Positions 34,278 through 41,576 are shown, counted from the first letter of the stretch. The stretch is 64,000 nt of DNA from Thermoplasmata archaeon (GCA_022750195.1 JAKIWE010000001.1:618672-682671); one strand, 5' to 3'. A program made the numbers and translations. Notes: a model not told the origin generated them from the sequence alone.

Positions 34278-34418
34278 CACCGAATTAGACACTGTTCCAG
34301 CCCTCGTTCCAACCTGCCAACGACATCGGTAGCCCGGGCGGACGACTCGAAGGGGGAGATCGGTCGAGCCTGCCCTTCTGTCCGAAGGGTCACCCCCTCC
34401 TCCTGCTACGTTTGAAGT

Positions 34419-35399
34419 TCAGCGCGCCCACTGCCGGGAGAGAGCCGAGAGCCAGCGGCGGTACCCTGCGACCGTCGGCAAGGACCAGGCGATCTCGTAA
34501 TGTCGATCGACGAGCGGACGAGGGACCGAGAGGGTAAACGAGGTTCCGTCGCGTCGGAGCCCAAACTGGTGCCCCGGTTCCTTCCCGAGCCGCGCCAGGC
34601 GCTTCTCCTCGGGCTCATCGAACCGAGCCGATTCCGCCAGGAGTCGGACGTGACACTGAACGCGCCCGAAGGGATAGCCCTCGGGAAGGATCACATGGAG
34701 ACGCACCTGGGCCTCGGGGACGAGCCGTTGGAGAAAAGGTCGGGTCCGGCTCTTGACTTCGACCGTTTCGAACTCATTGTCCGGATGGTTCGTGTCTCCG
34801 GTCGATGTCGAGGGCCCCCTCGGCGTGAACGCCATGCGGTAGGTGGGGCGGAGGTCGTAGCAGATTCGGTACCACTGCCACGCGGAATCCCGGGCGGTGA
34901 CCGGGGTATTCCAGGTCAGTCGGTGGGTGGTCTGCCGAGTGACCGCGCGGGTCGCGGGAATACGGGTCAAGCGTGCGGCGCTCGAAGACCACCAGATGAA
35001 CCGACGGGGAGGTTTCGGGCTGAAGAAATCGATGTGATCGACCTCACCGGCGACCACGCGCCACTCTTGGGCGATGAAGATGCGGGCGCTACCGTCGGGA
35101 TTGACGACCACCGTGTAGTCGGACCACCGAACTTCGGCGATCGCGTTGGCGGTCGCGGCGGTCCGGTCGCCAATCACGTAGCTTCCCTCGGAAAGCTGTA
35201 GGATAGTTCCGAACCGAACCAGTCGCGACAAATGCCTCGCGGCCGTCGTTCGCGAGACATGGCACGCACCCTGCGCGGCCTGGACGATAGCGCCGAATCC
35301 TTGTCCCGGGTGGGTTCGGATGTAGGAGAGGAGGAAGGAGTCTATTCCCGAGGCGCTCGACTCGGCGACGTCGGGGGTTGCGGCGGGTCGATCCTTCAC
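34419..35399 (-). CDS. winged-helix transcriptional regulator with a large C-terminal domain
   Basis: A 326-residue protein. The N-terminal IDSFLLSYIRTHPGQGFGAIVQAAQGACHVSRTTAARHLSRLVRFGTILQLSEGSYVIG is a winged helix with the recognition helix around SRTTAARHLSRLV. The rest (~90-326) is a beta-rich domain with many aromatic and Arg residues (RRFIWWSSSAARLT, WQWYRICYDLRPTYRMAF, VRLHVILPEGYPFGRV). I do not recognise it; a ligand- or lipid-binding role is possible. I chose GTG 35399, about 30 nt after a TTAAGTAT-like box, so the mRNA is leaderless. It lies 176 nt upstream of the giant surface-protein operon on the same strand and may control it. Confidence 0.7.
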   Translation of the reverse strand: MKDRPAATPDVAESSASGIDSFLLSYIRTHPGQGFGAIVQAAQGACHVSRTTAARHLSRLVRFGTILQLSEGSYVIGDRTAATANAIAEVRWSDYTVVVNPDGSARIFIAQEWRVVAGEVDHIDFFSPKPPRRFIWWSSSAARLTRIPATRAVTRQTTHRLTWNTPVTARDSAWQWYRICYDLRPTYRMAFTPRGPSTSTGDTNHPDNEFETVEVKSRTRPFLQRLVPEAQVRLHVILPEGYPFGRVQCHVRLLAESARFDEPEEKRLARLGKEPGHQFGLRRDGTSFTLSVPRPLVDRHYEIAWSLPTVAGYRRWLSALSRQWAR

Positions 35400-35424
35400 C
35401 GGTCCACGCAAGAATCGGCGGATG

Positions 35425-35434
35425 CTTAAGTATC
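35425..35434 (-). promoter_or_regulatory. TATA-like box of the winged-helix regulator gene
   Basis: GATACTTAAG (minus strand) is centred 30 nt before the GTG at 35399. Confidence 0.5.
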
Positions 35435-35452
35435 CCGTGGACGGGCGGCCGC

Positions 35453-35497
35453 GGTCCACTAGACCGTTCGAACGGACCGATAGGCGCGGTTCCGCGC
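35453..35497. promoter_or_regulatory. cluster of short inverted repeats upstream of the regulator gene
   Basis: CGGTC-5 nt-GACCG (about 35453-35467), the 12-bp palindrome CCGTTCGAACGG (35464-35475) and GCGCGG-TT-CCGCGC (about 35484-35497) lie side by side. They sit just upstream of the TATA-like box of the winged-helix gene. They may be binding sites for that regulator. Confidence 0.35.
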
Positions 35498-35592
35498 ACC
35501 CATCGACGGAGAGAACTCGGACTCTCGACGCAACGGCGGCTGTACTCCGGGAATGGGGTCGGAGGTAGAGTAATCCACCGAGTGTTCTATAT

Positions 35593-35616
35593 CCACATAT
35601 GTTGATTCATATGTAT
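35593..35616. promoter_or_regulatory. vapBC promoter with operator-like inverted repeat
   Basis: A TCTATATC box (35586-35593) lies 25 nt before the vapB ATG. Between them is ACATATG-6 nt-CATATGT (35595-35601 and 35608-35614), a perfect inverted repeat ending exactly at the start codon. VapB antitoxins autoregulate by binding such repeats. The same half-sites with the same spacing recur at 37221-37244. Confidence 0.6.
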
Positions 35617-35839
35617 GTCGTCCCGGAACGTCGCCGTTCGCAAGGATGTCTACGACGCGTTGGTTCGAGAGAAACGGCCCCAAGAGTCGTTCACCCGCCT
35701 GTTCCAGAGGCTGTTGAACCAACGAGGACCCCTCGAGGATCTTGCCGGGGCCTGGGGCCGCGTGGCCGACGCTCGTGAGGCCCGCTTGTTGGCCGCGTGG
35801 CGAGGTCGATCGCGCTCGGCTCGCCGGAGACGCGCGTGA
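35615..35839 (+). CDS. vapB: VapB-type antitoxin
   Basis: A 74-residue protein opening MSSRNVAVRKDVYDALVREKRPQESFTRLFQRLLNQRGPLEDL. A short beta strand and two helices form the ribbon-helix-helix-like DNA-binding part of archaeal VapB antitoxins, followed by an Arg-rich tail that should wrap the toxin. It starts directly after the operator-like repeat, giving a leaderless mRNA, and its TGA overlaps the vapC GTG (GTGA). The role expected is neutralisation of VapC and repression of its own promoter. Confidence 0.75.
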   Translation: MSSRNVAVRKDVYDALVREKRPQESFTRLFQRLLNQRGPLEDLAGAWGRVADAREARLLAAWRGRSRSARRRRA

Positions 35840-36237
35840 AGGCCCTCGATACCCCCGTGCTGCTGGCCTTCCTGCGGGGGTCCCCCGGAGCCCGAGCGCT
35901 GGTCCGCTCCCTGAGCGGGGAGGAGATTGCCACGACCGAGGTGAATCTGTACGAGCTCGAGGCGCTCGCTCGACTCGACCCTCACCCTGGGCGGGAGCGG
36001 CGCCTGGCCAGTTTGGACCGGCTAAGGAGGAAACTTACGGTGCTCCCCGTGGACGAACGGGGAGTCCGCGCGGGGCTTCGCGACCTGAAGACCCACGCAA
36101 GCTCGGCAGCGCTACCGAACCTGGACCTCATCTTGGGGACCCTGGAGGCGAACGGCTGCTCAGAGTGGATCACCGCGAGCCCGGGTCCGAGGCGTCGCGA
36201 ATCGAAGGTCAAGTGGCGCGTAGTGGATGTTGCTTAA
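35836..36237 (+). CDS. vapC: VapC-type PIN-domain toxin (ribonuclease)
   Basis: A 133-residue PIN domain. The N-terminal KALDTPVLLAFLRG holds the first catalytic Asp (Asp5). TTEVNLYELEAL holds Glu40. ALPNLDLILGTLEANG holds Asp97. The fourth acidic position, usually in a T.D.DF motif, is replaced by ITASPGPRR, so activity may be reduced. PIN toxins cut tRNA or rRNA when the antitoxin is lost. I chose GTG 35836, which overlaps the vapB stop; an in-frame start at 35797 would overlap vapB further. Sequence downstream becomes AT-richer and gene-poor. Confidence 0.75.
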   Translation: MKALDTPVLLAFLRGSPGARALVRSLSGEEIATTEVNLYELEALARLDPHPGRERRLASLDRLRRKLTVLPVDERGVRAGLRDLKTHASSAALPNLDLILGTLEANGCSEWITASPGPRRRESKVKWRVVDVA

Positions 36238-36326
36238 CGCAGAATCATGAGTTGCGCTACTCCATATCTATAGAGGTCCAATAGCCGCTACTCTGACCCT
36301 CAGCCCCTGACGGAGGATCGCGGAAA

Positions 36327-36360
36327 CGGCCCTTACAGCCATTTCTGGGCTAAAGGGCCG
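36327..36360. repeat. strong imperfect hairpin
   Basis: CGGCCCTT (36327-36334) pairs with AAGGGCCG (36353-36360), and inside it AGCC (36337-36340) pairs with GGCT (36348-36351). No T tract follows, so termination is not obvious. It could be the core of a small structured RNA. Confidence 0.4.
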
Positions 36361-36510
36361 TCCCAGGTGCCCCAAAGTGTCCGAACGGCTTAATCCGATA
36401 ACCACGTGCATTAGTAACCCTAGTAGCGCGACAAGGCGAGTGAGGAAGCCAATATAGGTTACTCTGAGTCGACCTTGCTCGTCGGGCCGATCGGCTCTCT
36501 CCTCGAGGGT

Positions 36511-36532
36511 TCGTATAACTCCAGTTATACGA
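36511..36532. promoter_or_regulatory. 10-bp perfect inverted repeat (operator-like)
   Basis: TCGTATAACT (36511-36520), a 2-nt spacer, then AGTTATACGA (36523-36532). Short perfect dyads with a tiny spacer are typical of dimeric regulator sites. No gene start is within 200 nt on the plus strand. Confidence 0.45.
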
Positions 36533-36749
36533 CGCTGGTTCCGGGTCAACCCTGAGTTGGACCCGCTGCCTCGAGGGCAGAACGAGGTGAGCCCATTCCG
36601 AGAGGGAGGATACCCCCGTCTTATTCGTCCAATCCATGCCCCGGGCCGATGAGGGCGGTAAACTGTCGGTCGACCGAGACGAATCGCCGTCCCCTCTCTG
36701 CGACCAGCTCGGACGTCCCGGTCGGGGTTGACCAGGCGGGGAAGACTCC

Positions 36750-37169
36750 GTGAGTCGCTGGCCAGCTCGTGCCTTTGTCGCCTTGGCGGTCGTGATGTTC
36801 GTGATCGTTGTACTGCTTACGCCGCTCTCGGGACTAGAGACCCGGCCGCCTGCCGCGGTCCACCCCCTCGGTGTCGCGACCCTCATCCTCATTTTCGTCG
36901 CGGCGGCCCTCAACGCCGTTGCGCTGGGGGTCCTCGGCCGGCGCCCTAGGATCTCGGCGATCCTCGGCGCTGCCGGCCTCTTTCTCGTCCTTCCCTCCGT
37001 CATCCTCGACCAGCTCGGTCTGTTCTCCCCCTACTCCCCCCCGGCGGCAATCCGCGCGCTCGAGTTCGCCTTGATCCTGGTCGAGGCAGCGTTACTGGCC
37101 GCCTCCATTGCGCTCTTCCTTCAACGTCGCCGTTCGTTGGACGGAGTCCGTTCTACCGAATCGACCTAG
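36750..37169 (+). CDS. four-helix membrane protein (139 aa), unknown function
   Basis: The protein has four hydrophobic helices: AFVALAVVMFVIVVLLTPL, HPLGVATLILIFVAAALNAVALGVL, SAILGAAGLFLVLPSVILDQLGLF and ALEFALILVEAALLAASIALFL. A basic tail follows. Each helix pair is joined by short Arg-rich loops (RRPRI, QRRRS), placing both ends on the cytosolic side. The start is GTG 36750; no strong ribosome-binding site is visible. No family recognised. A small hairpin with GCCCGG/CCGGGC arms begins right at the stop codon and may end the transcript. Confidence 0.5.
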   Translation: MSRWPARAFVALAVVMFVIVVLLTPLSGLETRPPAAVHPLGVATLILIFVAAALNAVALGVLGRRPRISAILGAAGLFLVLPSVILDQLGLFSPYSPPAAIRALEFALILVEAALLAASIALFLQRRRSLDGVRSTEST

Positions 37170-37186
37170 CCCGGGCAAAGCCGGGC
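37169..37186 (+). terminator. small hairpin at the 3' end of the membrane-protein gene
   Basis: GCCCGG (37169-37174) and CCGGGC (37181-37186) form a 6-bp stem with a GCAAAG loop, starting at the stop codon. No T tract follows; a role in transcript end formation is only possible. Confidence 0.25.
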
Positions 37187-37220
37187 ACGGCCCACCTCGT
37201 CGTGCCGGAGAGTTCTCACA

Positions 37221-37244
37221 CCACATATGCATCTACATATGTGG
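37221..37244. promoter_or_regulatory. second copy of the VapB-like operator repeat
   Basis: CCACATATG (37221-37229), 6-nt spacer, CATATGTGG (37236-37244): a perfect 9-bp inverted repeat. The left arm and spacer length are identical to the vapB operator at 35593-35616. Flanking sequence is also partly alike (GAGTGTTCT versus GAGAGTTCT upstream). No vapB follows; only a 17-codon remnant-like frame starts here. It may be a decayed copy of a vapBC promoter or a second target of VapB ahead of the Rieske gene. Confidence 0.5.
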
Positions 37245-37349
37245 AGTTGGACCGTCGGGGACGTGGTGGCAGTGACGTGCCCTACTTACTGAACGGCAAG
37301 ATTGCGAATATAGTGCCCGAATGGTATGCTGCACTGAGGGCCTACACTC

Positions 37350-37742
37350 ATGACGGGTTGGATTGACGCGGGAGAGACGAAGGAGATTCCATTGGGAACG
37401 ATGAAGGGCATCGAAGCGGGGGGTGCACGTGTCGTGCTGGTCCACGGGGCGACCGGCATCCGTGCTTTCGAGGATCGCTGTGGTCACATGTCGGCTCCGA
37501 TGAGCATCGGGCAGTTCAAGAGTGGCGTGATCAAGTGCGCGCTCCACTCCGCCGTATTCGATGCCGAGACGGGGGCGGTACGCGGTCAACCTCAGATGCA
37601 CATGTCGGGGATGGACAAGCTCCCCCCGGAGATGGTCGAAGCGTTCTCCCAAATGGGCCAGGTCATGGCGAAGATCCGCTGCGAACAGCTCCGCCCGTAT
37701 CCCGTGGCGGTCGAAGGGAACCGGGTCATGGTGTTCGTCTGA
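37350..37742 (+). CDS. Rieske-type [2Fe-2S] ferredoxin
   Basis: A 130-residue single-domain protein. The cluster-binding set is complete: Cys44-Gly-His46 in EDRCGHMSAPMSIG and Cys63-x2-His66 in IKCALHSAVFDAETG. It has no membrane anchor and no oxygenase catalytic domain, so it is a soluble electron-transfer protein like those serving dioxygenases or other redox enzymes. A longer than usual insert (MHMSGMDKLPPEMVEAFSQMGQVMAKIRCEQL) precedes the last strands YPVAVEGNRVMVFV. A GAATATAG box about 38 nt before the ATG suggests a short leader. Partner unknown. Confidence 0.85.
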   Translation: MTGWIDAGETKEIPLGTMKGIEAGGARVVLVHGATGIRAFEDRCGHMSAPMSIGQFKSGVIKCALHSAVFDAETGAVRGQPQMHMSGMDKLPPEMVEAFSQMGQVMAKIRCEQLRPYPVAVEGNRVMVFV

Positions 37743-37826
37743 CCGGGTGCTGACGGCCACCCCTTCGACGGGGCCCTGCTCGGCAGCTAGGGGGATCCCC
37801 CCGGTGGGGGCCCGCCTCCGCCGTGA

Positions 37827-38342
37827 TCAGCCGGCCTTCTGAGCGGCAGGACGGACCGCCCGGGCTCGGCCCGAAGCAATTCGATCCCTTCCGCGGATGA
37901 GTCCCGCCGGAGCCCGACGCCCCGTTCCCCGGAGCAACGCGTCTCGGTCCTGCCGGAATTCTGTCGCCAAGAACGCGTCGACCGCCTTCTCTAGCTCGCC
38001 GGACGGAAGAGTGGGGGAGACGAATTCGCCCGCCACGGTCACCCCCGTGCGCTGACCTCGGGGCGTGTAGTAGAGAAAGAAACGCGAGCCGGCGAACGGG
38101 CCCTCGAGGACGTCGTACGCAACCCCGACGGGGTGGAAGGAGGTCCATCGCATCGTGAACCGTTCGGTCCTTCCGAGGAACTCCTGCTCTCACGAGTACC
38201 TCCCTTTCTCCCGCCCGAGGGGGCGGCGGTGGACCCTTCGGTGGCGATGGGCGGCGGAGTGGGTGGCCCCGGACCCTACGAGTCTCCAAACGTCGGAGAC
38301 GGGTGCGGGGAAGACACTCGAGCGATCCTCCAGGAAGACCAT
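37827..38342 (-). pseudogene. SRPBCC-like gene interrupted by an in-frame TGA
   Basis: Read from ATG 38342, the frame gives VFLEDRSSVFPAPVSDVWRL, continues to RYS, hits TGA at 38192-38190, and resumes EQEFLGRTERF, then VLEGPFAGSRFFLYYTPRG, ending at 37827. It aligns along its length, with a single one-residue gap, to the intact paralogue at 57033-57467 (VHIEDLGSQFDAPLDLVWKF, then SWEQDVQGQWV, then SIEGPLAGSKFIFYYSPNG). The stop lies exactly where the paralogue has Trp (TGG to TGA). The second half alone has an ATG at 38153 and could be made as a 108-residue fragment. Its C-terminus also carries a longer Arg-rich tail. Confidence 0.75.
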
Positions 38343-38426
38343 GACGCGCCACCGCGGCTCTCGAGATAGGGCTTGACCCTGGGTGGGTGGGCTGGGAGGG
38401 AAGGCGAGGCCGCGGGAGGGTAGCCC

Positions 38427-39245
38427 CTACCGTGGGTCGAGCCGCGTCAGGAACTCTAGAGTTGCTCGCGAGAACAGTTCCGGCTTTTCCAGGCACGGAA
38501 GATGGCCGGCCCCCGGAATGCCCACGCCGGTGGCGCCGGGGACCCGCGGGACCATCGATTTCGACTGATCGGCGGGGATGAGCGCGTCCTCGTCGCCCCA
38601 GATGACGAGGGTAGGCACGCGGACCGTCGGAAGCACCGGCGTGAGGTCCGGTCGTCCGGCGATCGCCTGGAGGGAGGCGATCACGGTTCGGGTGCCGACG
38701 CTGCGAACGATCTCTCGGACCACGGTCGGGAGGGCTCCGTCGCTCGCCCACGTGGCGGCAGCCAGCAGCCCCCGGGCCGTCGCTTCGACGTCCAGCGGCT
38801 GACGTGTCTCCTCCAGTCGACGGATCGTGGCGAGCCTTTTTTCCCTCGCTTCCGGCGTGTCCGCTTCCGAACGCGTGTCCGCCAGGACCAGTCCCGAGAA
38901 CAGCTCGGGATGGGTTCGGTACAGCTCGAGAGCGATGTAGCCGCCGAAGGAGTGGCCCACCAGCACACACGGTTCCCGGAGGTGCTTCCTTAGGGTGGCG
39001 TGGACGCTATCGGCGAATCCCCCGAGGGTGGTCGGCACGGGCCAGCCCGCGGCGAGGCCATATCCGGGCAGATCGAGCAGCACCGTTCGGCAGTGAGCCG
39101 TCAGGTGCGGGACCAGGGCCGTCCATATGGCGTGGGAGAGCGGGTAGCCGTGGAGAAAGACGACCGGCCGACCGGTCCCCTGAACGAGGGCTGGCCACGG
39201 GTCGGAGGGTCCGGTGGAGCTCGGATCGCCTGCTTCCATCTTCAT
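38427..39245 (-). CDS. alpha/beta hydrolase
   Basis: A 272-residue alpha/beta-hydrolase. The oxyanion-hole motif is PVVFLHGYPLSHAIW. The nucleophile elbow VLVGHSFGGYIALELY has Ser in GHSFGG. The acid residue lies in TLVIWGDEDALIPAD, and the catalytic His in GAGHLPCLEKPELF. A helical cap lies between strands 6 and 7 (residues ~130-200). The family includes esterases, haloperoxidases and C-C hydrolases; no substrate can be named. No signal peptide is visible, so it is cytosolic. It lies between the SRPBCC pseudogene and a VOC-family gene on the same strand. Confidence 0.85.
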   Translation of the reverse strand: MKMEAGDPSSTGPSDPWPALVQGTGRPVVFLHGYPLSHAIWTALVPHLTAHCRTVLLDLPGYGLAAGWPVPTTLGGFADSVHATLRKHLREPCVLVGHSFGGYIALELYRTHPELFSGLVLADTRSEADTPEAREKRLATIRRLEETRQPLDVEATARGLLAAATWASDGALPTVVREIVRSVGTRTVIASLQAIAGRPDLTPVLPTVRVPTLVIWGDEDALIPADQSKSMVPRVPGATGVGIPGAGHLPCLEKPELFSRATLEFLTRLDPR

Positions 39246-39283
39246 CGCCTACCGCCGCGGTGGAATAAGCCGCCGGGTTCGTT

Positions 39284-39673
39284 TCATTCCGCTCGCTGGC
39301 CGAAGGCGAACCGTCGGGCCTCGACGACGTCGAACGGGTTCCCGTCCGGGTCGGCGAGGGTAACATAGTCGTACCCGTCTTTCGCAGGTTGCCGCATGGT
39401 CGCCCCGAGCGCCAACAGACGCTGGACCTCGCTCTCGGGCTCGGAGGAGTAGAGGTCGAGGTGGAACCAGTAGACCGTCCCGGGGCCGTTCGGATCCTTC
39501 TGGAACGCTAGGTTCGGGCCGGTCCCCGCAGGGTCGTAGAGCAGGGCCCAGTCGTCGTCCGGCGGGCGCCGGAGCTCATAGCCCAGGGCTGCCTTCCAGA
39601 ACGCGAGCATCCGGTCCCAGTTCTTGCAATCGATCACGATCGAACCGACCCAGGTCGTCCTCGTCTCAGGCAT
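39284..39673 (-). CDS. VOC (glyoxalase/bleomycin-resistance) family protein
   Basis: A 129-residue protein with the paired beta-alpha-beta-beta-beta modules of the vicinal oxygen chelate fold: WVGSIVIDCKNWDRMLAFWKAALGYELR, then YWFHLDLYSSEPESEVQRLLALGATMR and YVTLADPDGNPFDVVEA. Metal-ligand positions include His (FHLDL) and Glu (VVEA). Such proteins are lyases, dioxygenases or drug-binding proteins. I started it at ATG 39673, 26 nt after a GTATGTAAAT-like box, which suggests a leaderless mRNA. It lies about 38 nt upstream of the hydrolase gene. Confidence 0.8.
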   Translation of the reverse strand: MPETRTTWVGSIVIDCKNWDRMLAFWKAALGYELRRPPDDDWALLYDPAGTGPNLAFQKDPNGPGTVYWFHLDLYSSEPESEVQRLLALGATMRQPAKDGYDYVTLADPDGNPFDVVEARRFAFGQRAE

Positions 39674-39694
39674 GGTGAGGCGGAACCGGCGAGC

Positions 39695-39704
39695 GTATGT
39701 AAAT
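39695..39704 (-). promoter_or_regulatory. TATA-like box of the VOC gene
   Basis: ATTTACATAC (minus strand) is centred about 26 nt before the ATG at 39673. Confidence 0.5.
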
Positions 39705-39768
39705 CGGAACGTCGTGGCGGACCTACCCACCGATCGCGACGGCCTCTGCCGCGCTCCACCGGGAAACC

Positions 39769-40335
39769 GTGAGAGTCTTCAAAAGCGGGAGCGCATGGCC
39801 GCCCGTCGGCGCCGCGCCGGCAAGGTCGGCGACGGTGGAGGTCGAAGTTCCGGTAGCGCCGACGACCGGCGCCACCGTCGGCTGGAACGGGCTGCTCCGC
39901 CGCCTCCTGGGCGCCTGGCGCCGGTTCGGGGCCTACCTGCTGGTGGGGGCCACCGGCGTGGGCGTCAACCTCGTCGTGTTCCTCCTGGTGACTCGGTTCG
40001 TCGGTACGGAGCTCTCCGCCGTCCTGATCGCGAGCACCTCGGCGTTCTTTGTAGCGACCAGCTGGAACTTCACGTGGAACTATCTTTGGACGTTCCAAGG
40101 GCGGCAGCACCGGCGCATCGAGATCCACTTCGGGCTCTACGCCGGCATTCAGCTCCTCAGCCTCGGGATCAACCTCGGTACGCTCGCCGTACTCACCTGG
40201 CTGCACCAGGCCTACCTCGTGGGTCAGTTCTCCGGGATCGCGTTGGGCAGCGTGTGGGGATTCACGGCGAACGGGCGGTGGAACTTTGTCCGGGCCTCTG
40301 AGGGCCCGGAACCCGTCATAGCAGCCCGTCGTTGA
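39769..40335 (+). CDS. GtrA-like flippase/membrane protein
   Basis: A 188-residue protein with four membrane helices after a basic, proline-containing N-terminus. The helices and loops FGAYLLVGATGVGVNLVVFLLVTRF, SWNFTWNYLWTFQG and SVWGFTANGRWNFV match the GtrA family. That family translocates polyprenyl-phosphate sugars or supports teichoic/cell-wall glycan synthesis. The conserved NF.WN..WTF motif is visible. It could serve the surface-glycosylation needs of the many sequon-rich proteins here. The GTG start at 39769 is plausible but unverified. Its 3' end overlaps the convergent CDGSH gene by 20 nt. Confidence 0.8.
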   Translation: MRVFKSGSAWPPVGAAPARSATVEVEVPVAPTTGATVGWNGLLRRLLGAWRRFGAYLLVGATGVGVNLVVFLLVTRFVGTELSAVLIASTSAFFVATSWNFTWNYLWTFQGRQHRRIEIHFGLYAGIQLLSLGINLGTLAVLTWLHQAYLVGQFSGIALGSVWGFTANGRWNFVRASEGPEPVIAARR

Positions 40336-41029
40336 ACCGGATGCTCGCATGGCTGCCGTTGCAGAACGGCTTGTTGACAGAGACGCCGCAGCGGCACAAC
40401 GTGACCCGGTTCCGGAGCTCGTAGGGCGTCCCGTTCGCCGACTCGATCCGTACCCCGCCCCGCACCCAGAGCGGGCCGCTGCACTGGAGCGCCGGGTCCT
40501 CGACGATCCCGATCGACGGCGGCAGCTTCGGCTCGATGACGAGCCGGGTTCGTTTGTCGGTCAACACGAGCCGCCCGGCGGGACAGCTCATCCCTTCGCG
40601 GATCGCGAGCTTACGCGCCTCCGGGTCCTCCGAGGCTGGCACGAGCCCCCAGATCTTCCCGCCCGGGTCGCAGAACCGGGCAAAGGCGCAGAGCTCCTCG
40701 GCGTCATGCAGCAGTAGGCTCGGCCCGTCGACCGACTCGGCCTGACGGGCGTACGGCTGACGGGTCGCCGTCTCCTTCCCGTCGAATCGGACCTTCAGGT
40801 GGGAGGAGTCACAGAACGGCTTGGTCTTCGACTGCCCGCAACGGCAGAGCGAATACTCCGCGTCGGTCTCGAACTTGCGCCCTTCCACCCACTCCCAAGA
40901 GAACCCCTCGGCGTTCGGCTGAATGGTCATGATCGAGAGCGGTACGGACCCCGAGACCCGGTACGGGCCGTCCGGGGTGATCACGATCTTCATTTCGGAG
41001 CCGCGCCACGTCTCCCCTTTTGCGGTCAT
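40316..41029 (-). CDS. dual-CDGSH iron-sulfur protein
   Basis: About 237 residues. Two CDGSH [2Fe-2S] motifs are visible: SLCRCGQSKTKPFCDSSH near residue 60-78 and TLCRCGVSVNKPFCNGSH near the C-terminus. Each has the C-x-C-x2-(S/T)-x3-P-x-C-D/N-x-S-H ligand set (three Cys, one His). Between them is a ~100-residue segment with AFARFCDPGGKIWGLV and SCPAGRLVL, typical of the three-part archaeal/bacterial family. The role is in redox or iron-sulfur handling. ATG 41029 is my start choice; ATG codons at 40993 and 41062-frame positions are alternatives. Confidence 0.82.
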   Translation of the reverse strand: MTAKGETWRGSEMKIVITPDGPYRVSGSVPLSIMTIQPNAEGFSWEWVEGRKFETDAEYSLCRCGQSKTKPFCDSSHLKVRFDGKETATRQPYARQAESVDGPSLLLHDAEELCAFARFCDPGGKIWGLVPASEDPEARKLAIREGMSCPAGRLVLTDKRTRLVIEPKLPPSIGIVEDPALQCSGPLWVRGGVRIESANGTPYELRNRVTLCRCGVSVNKPFCNGSHASIRFNDGLL

Positions 41030-41151
41030 CTCACGCACCGACTCCGGATTCGGCCGCACCAATCATGCTCGGGCGATGGCGGCCCGGTTCAAACAGGTTC
41101 CGGGGGCTCCGCGGACGCGGAGCCCTCGGTGCGGGCGGGGATTTCGGTGGT

Positions 41152-41547
41152 TCAGCTCTGCTGGGTGCCGGCCTGGTAGAGACCGACGGTGTTCCCTTCG
41201 CTGTCCTTGAAGTAGCCCGTGAAGCCCATCGAGCCGTCGCCGATCGGTTTCTTGCGCTGGATGATCTTTCCCCCGTGCTTCTCGATGTCCTTCTCGGCCT
41301 TGGCGAGGTCCTCCACGATGATCGTCACGACCGGGTGCTCGAGGGGGCTCGCTCGCTTGCCGATCCCTCCGCCGATGTACCCCGGTTCGGTGGGCATCCC
41401 CTGCTCGTTGGCGGGCCCGGTGCCGACCATCGTGTAGTCCATACCGGGCATTTCGGTGAAGTGCCAGCTGAACACCCCTCCGTAGAACTTGCGGGCGCGT
41501 TCGGGGTTGTCCGCCGGGATCTCAAAATGGCCTACTTTTCCGCTCAT
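41152..41547 (-). CDS. VOC-family protein
   Basis: A 131-residue glyoxalase-like protein. MSGKVGHFEIPADNPERARKFYGGVFSWHFTEM is the first module, with His and the ERARKFY helix. PVVTIIVEDLAKAEKDIEKHGGKIIQRKKPIG is the second, ending TGYFKDSEGNTVGLYQ. It resembles the single-domain VOC proteins (glyoxalase/bleomycin resistance/extradiol dioxygenase superfamily), with no insert for a known substrate. A CCTATATTCC-like box lies about 34 nt before the ATG. It is on the same strand as the CDGSH gene. Confidence 0.82.
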   Translation of the reverse strand: MSGKVGHFEIPADNPERARKFYGGVFSWHFTEMPGMDYTMVGTGPANEQGMPTEPGYIGGGIGKRASPLEHPVVTIIVEDLAKAEKDIEKHGGKIIQRKKPIGDGSMGFTGYFKDSEGNTVGLYQAGTQQS

Positions 41548-41576
41548 GGCTACCGCCGCGGACCACCCCCATGCCC

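Larger units (their letters stand above)
36238..36749. other. gene-poor, lower-GC stretch after vapBC
   Basis: About 500 bases without a convincing gene. The stretch is AT-richer than its neighbours. It holds a long imperfect hairpin at 36327-36360, a 10-bp perfect inverted repeat at 36511-36532, and CCTCGAGGG twice (about 36501 and 36571). A 93-codon frame on the minus strand (36268-36549) has foreign-looking codon use and no recognisable domain. Nothing here identifies a transposase; it may be the scar of an accessory insertion or an unrecognised regulatory or RNA region. Confidence 0.4.

Noticed and set aside
36268..36549. A 93-codon minus-strand frame in the AT-rich stretch.
   Set aside because: Its start is a TTG without a ribosome-binding site or well-placed TATA box, it overlaps inverted repeats, codon use is unlike the neighbours and no domain is visible. 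Described as part of the gene-poor stretch instead.
38190..38192. TGA in the SRPBCC copy as selenocysteine or a reassigned Trp codon.
   Set aside because: The intact paralogue has Trp here, no selenocysteine insertion element was seen nearby, and TGA is used as a normal stop codon in many other genes of the window.
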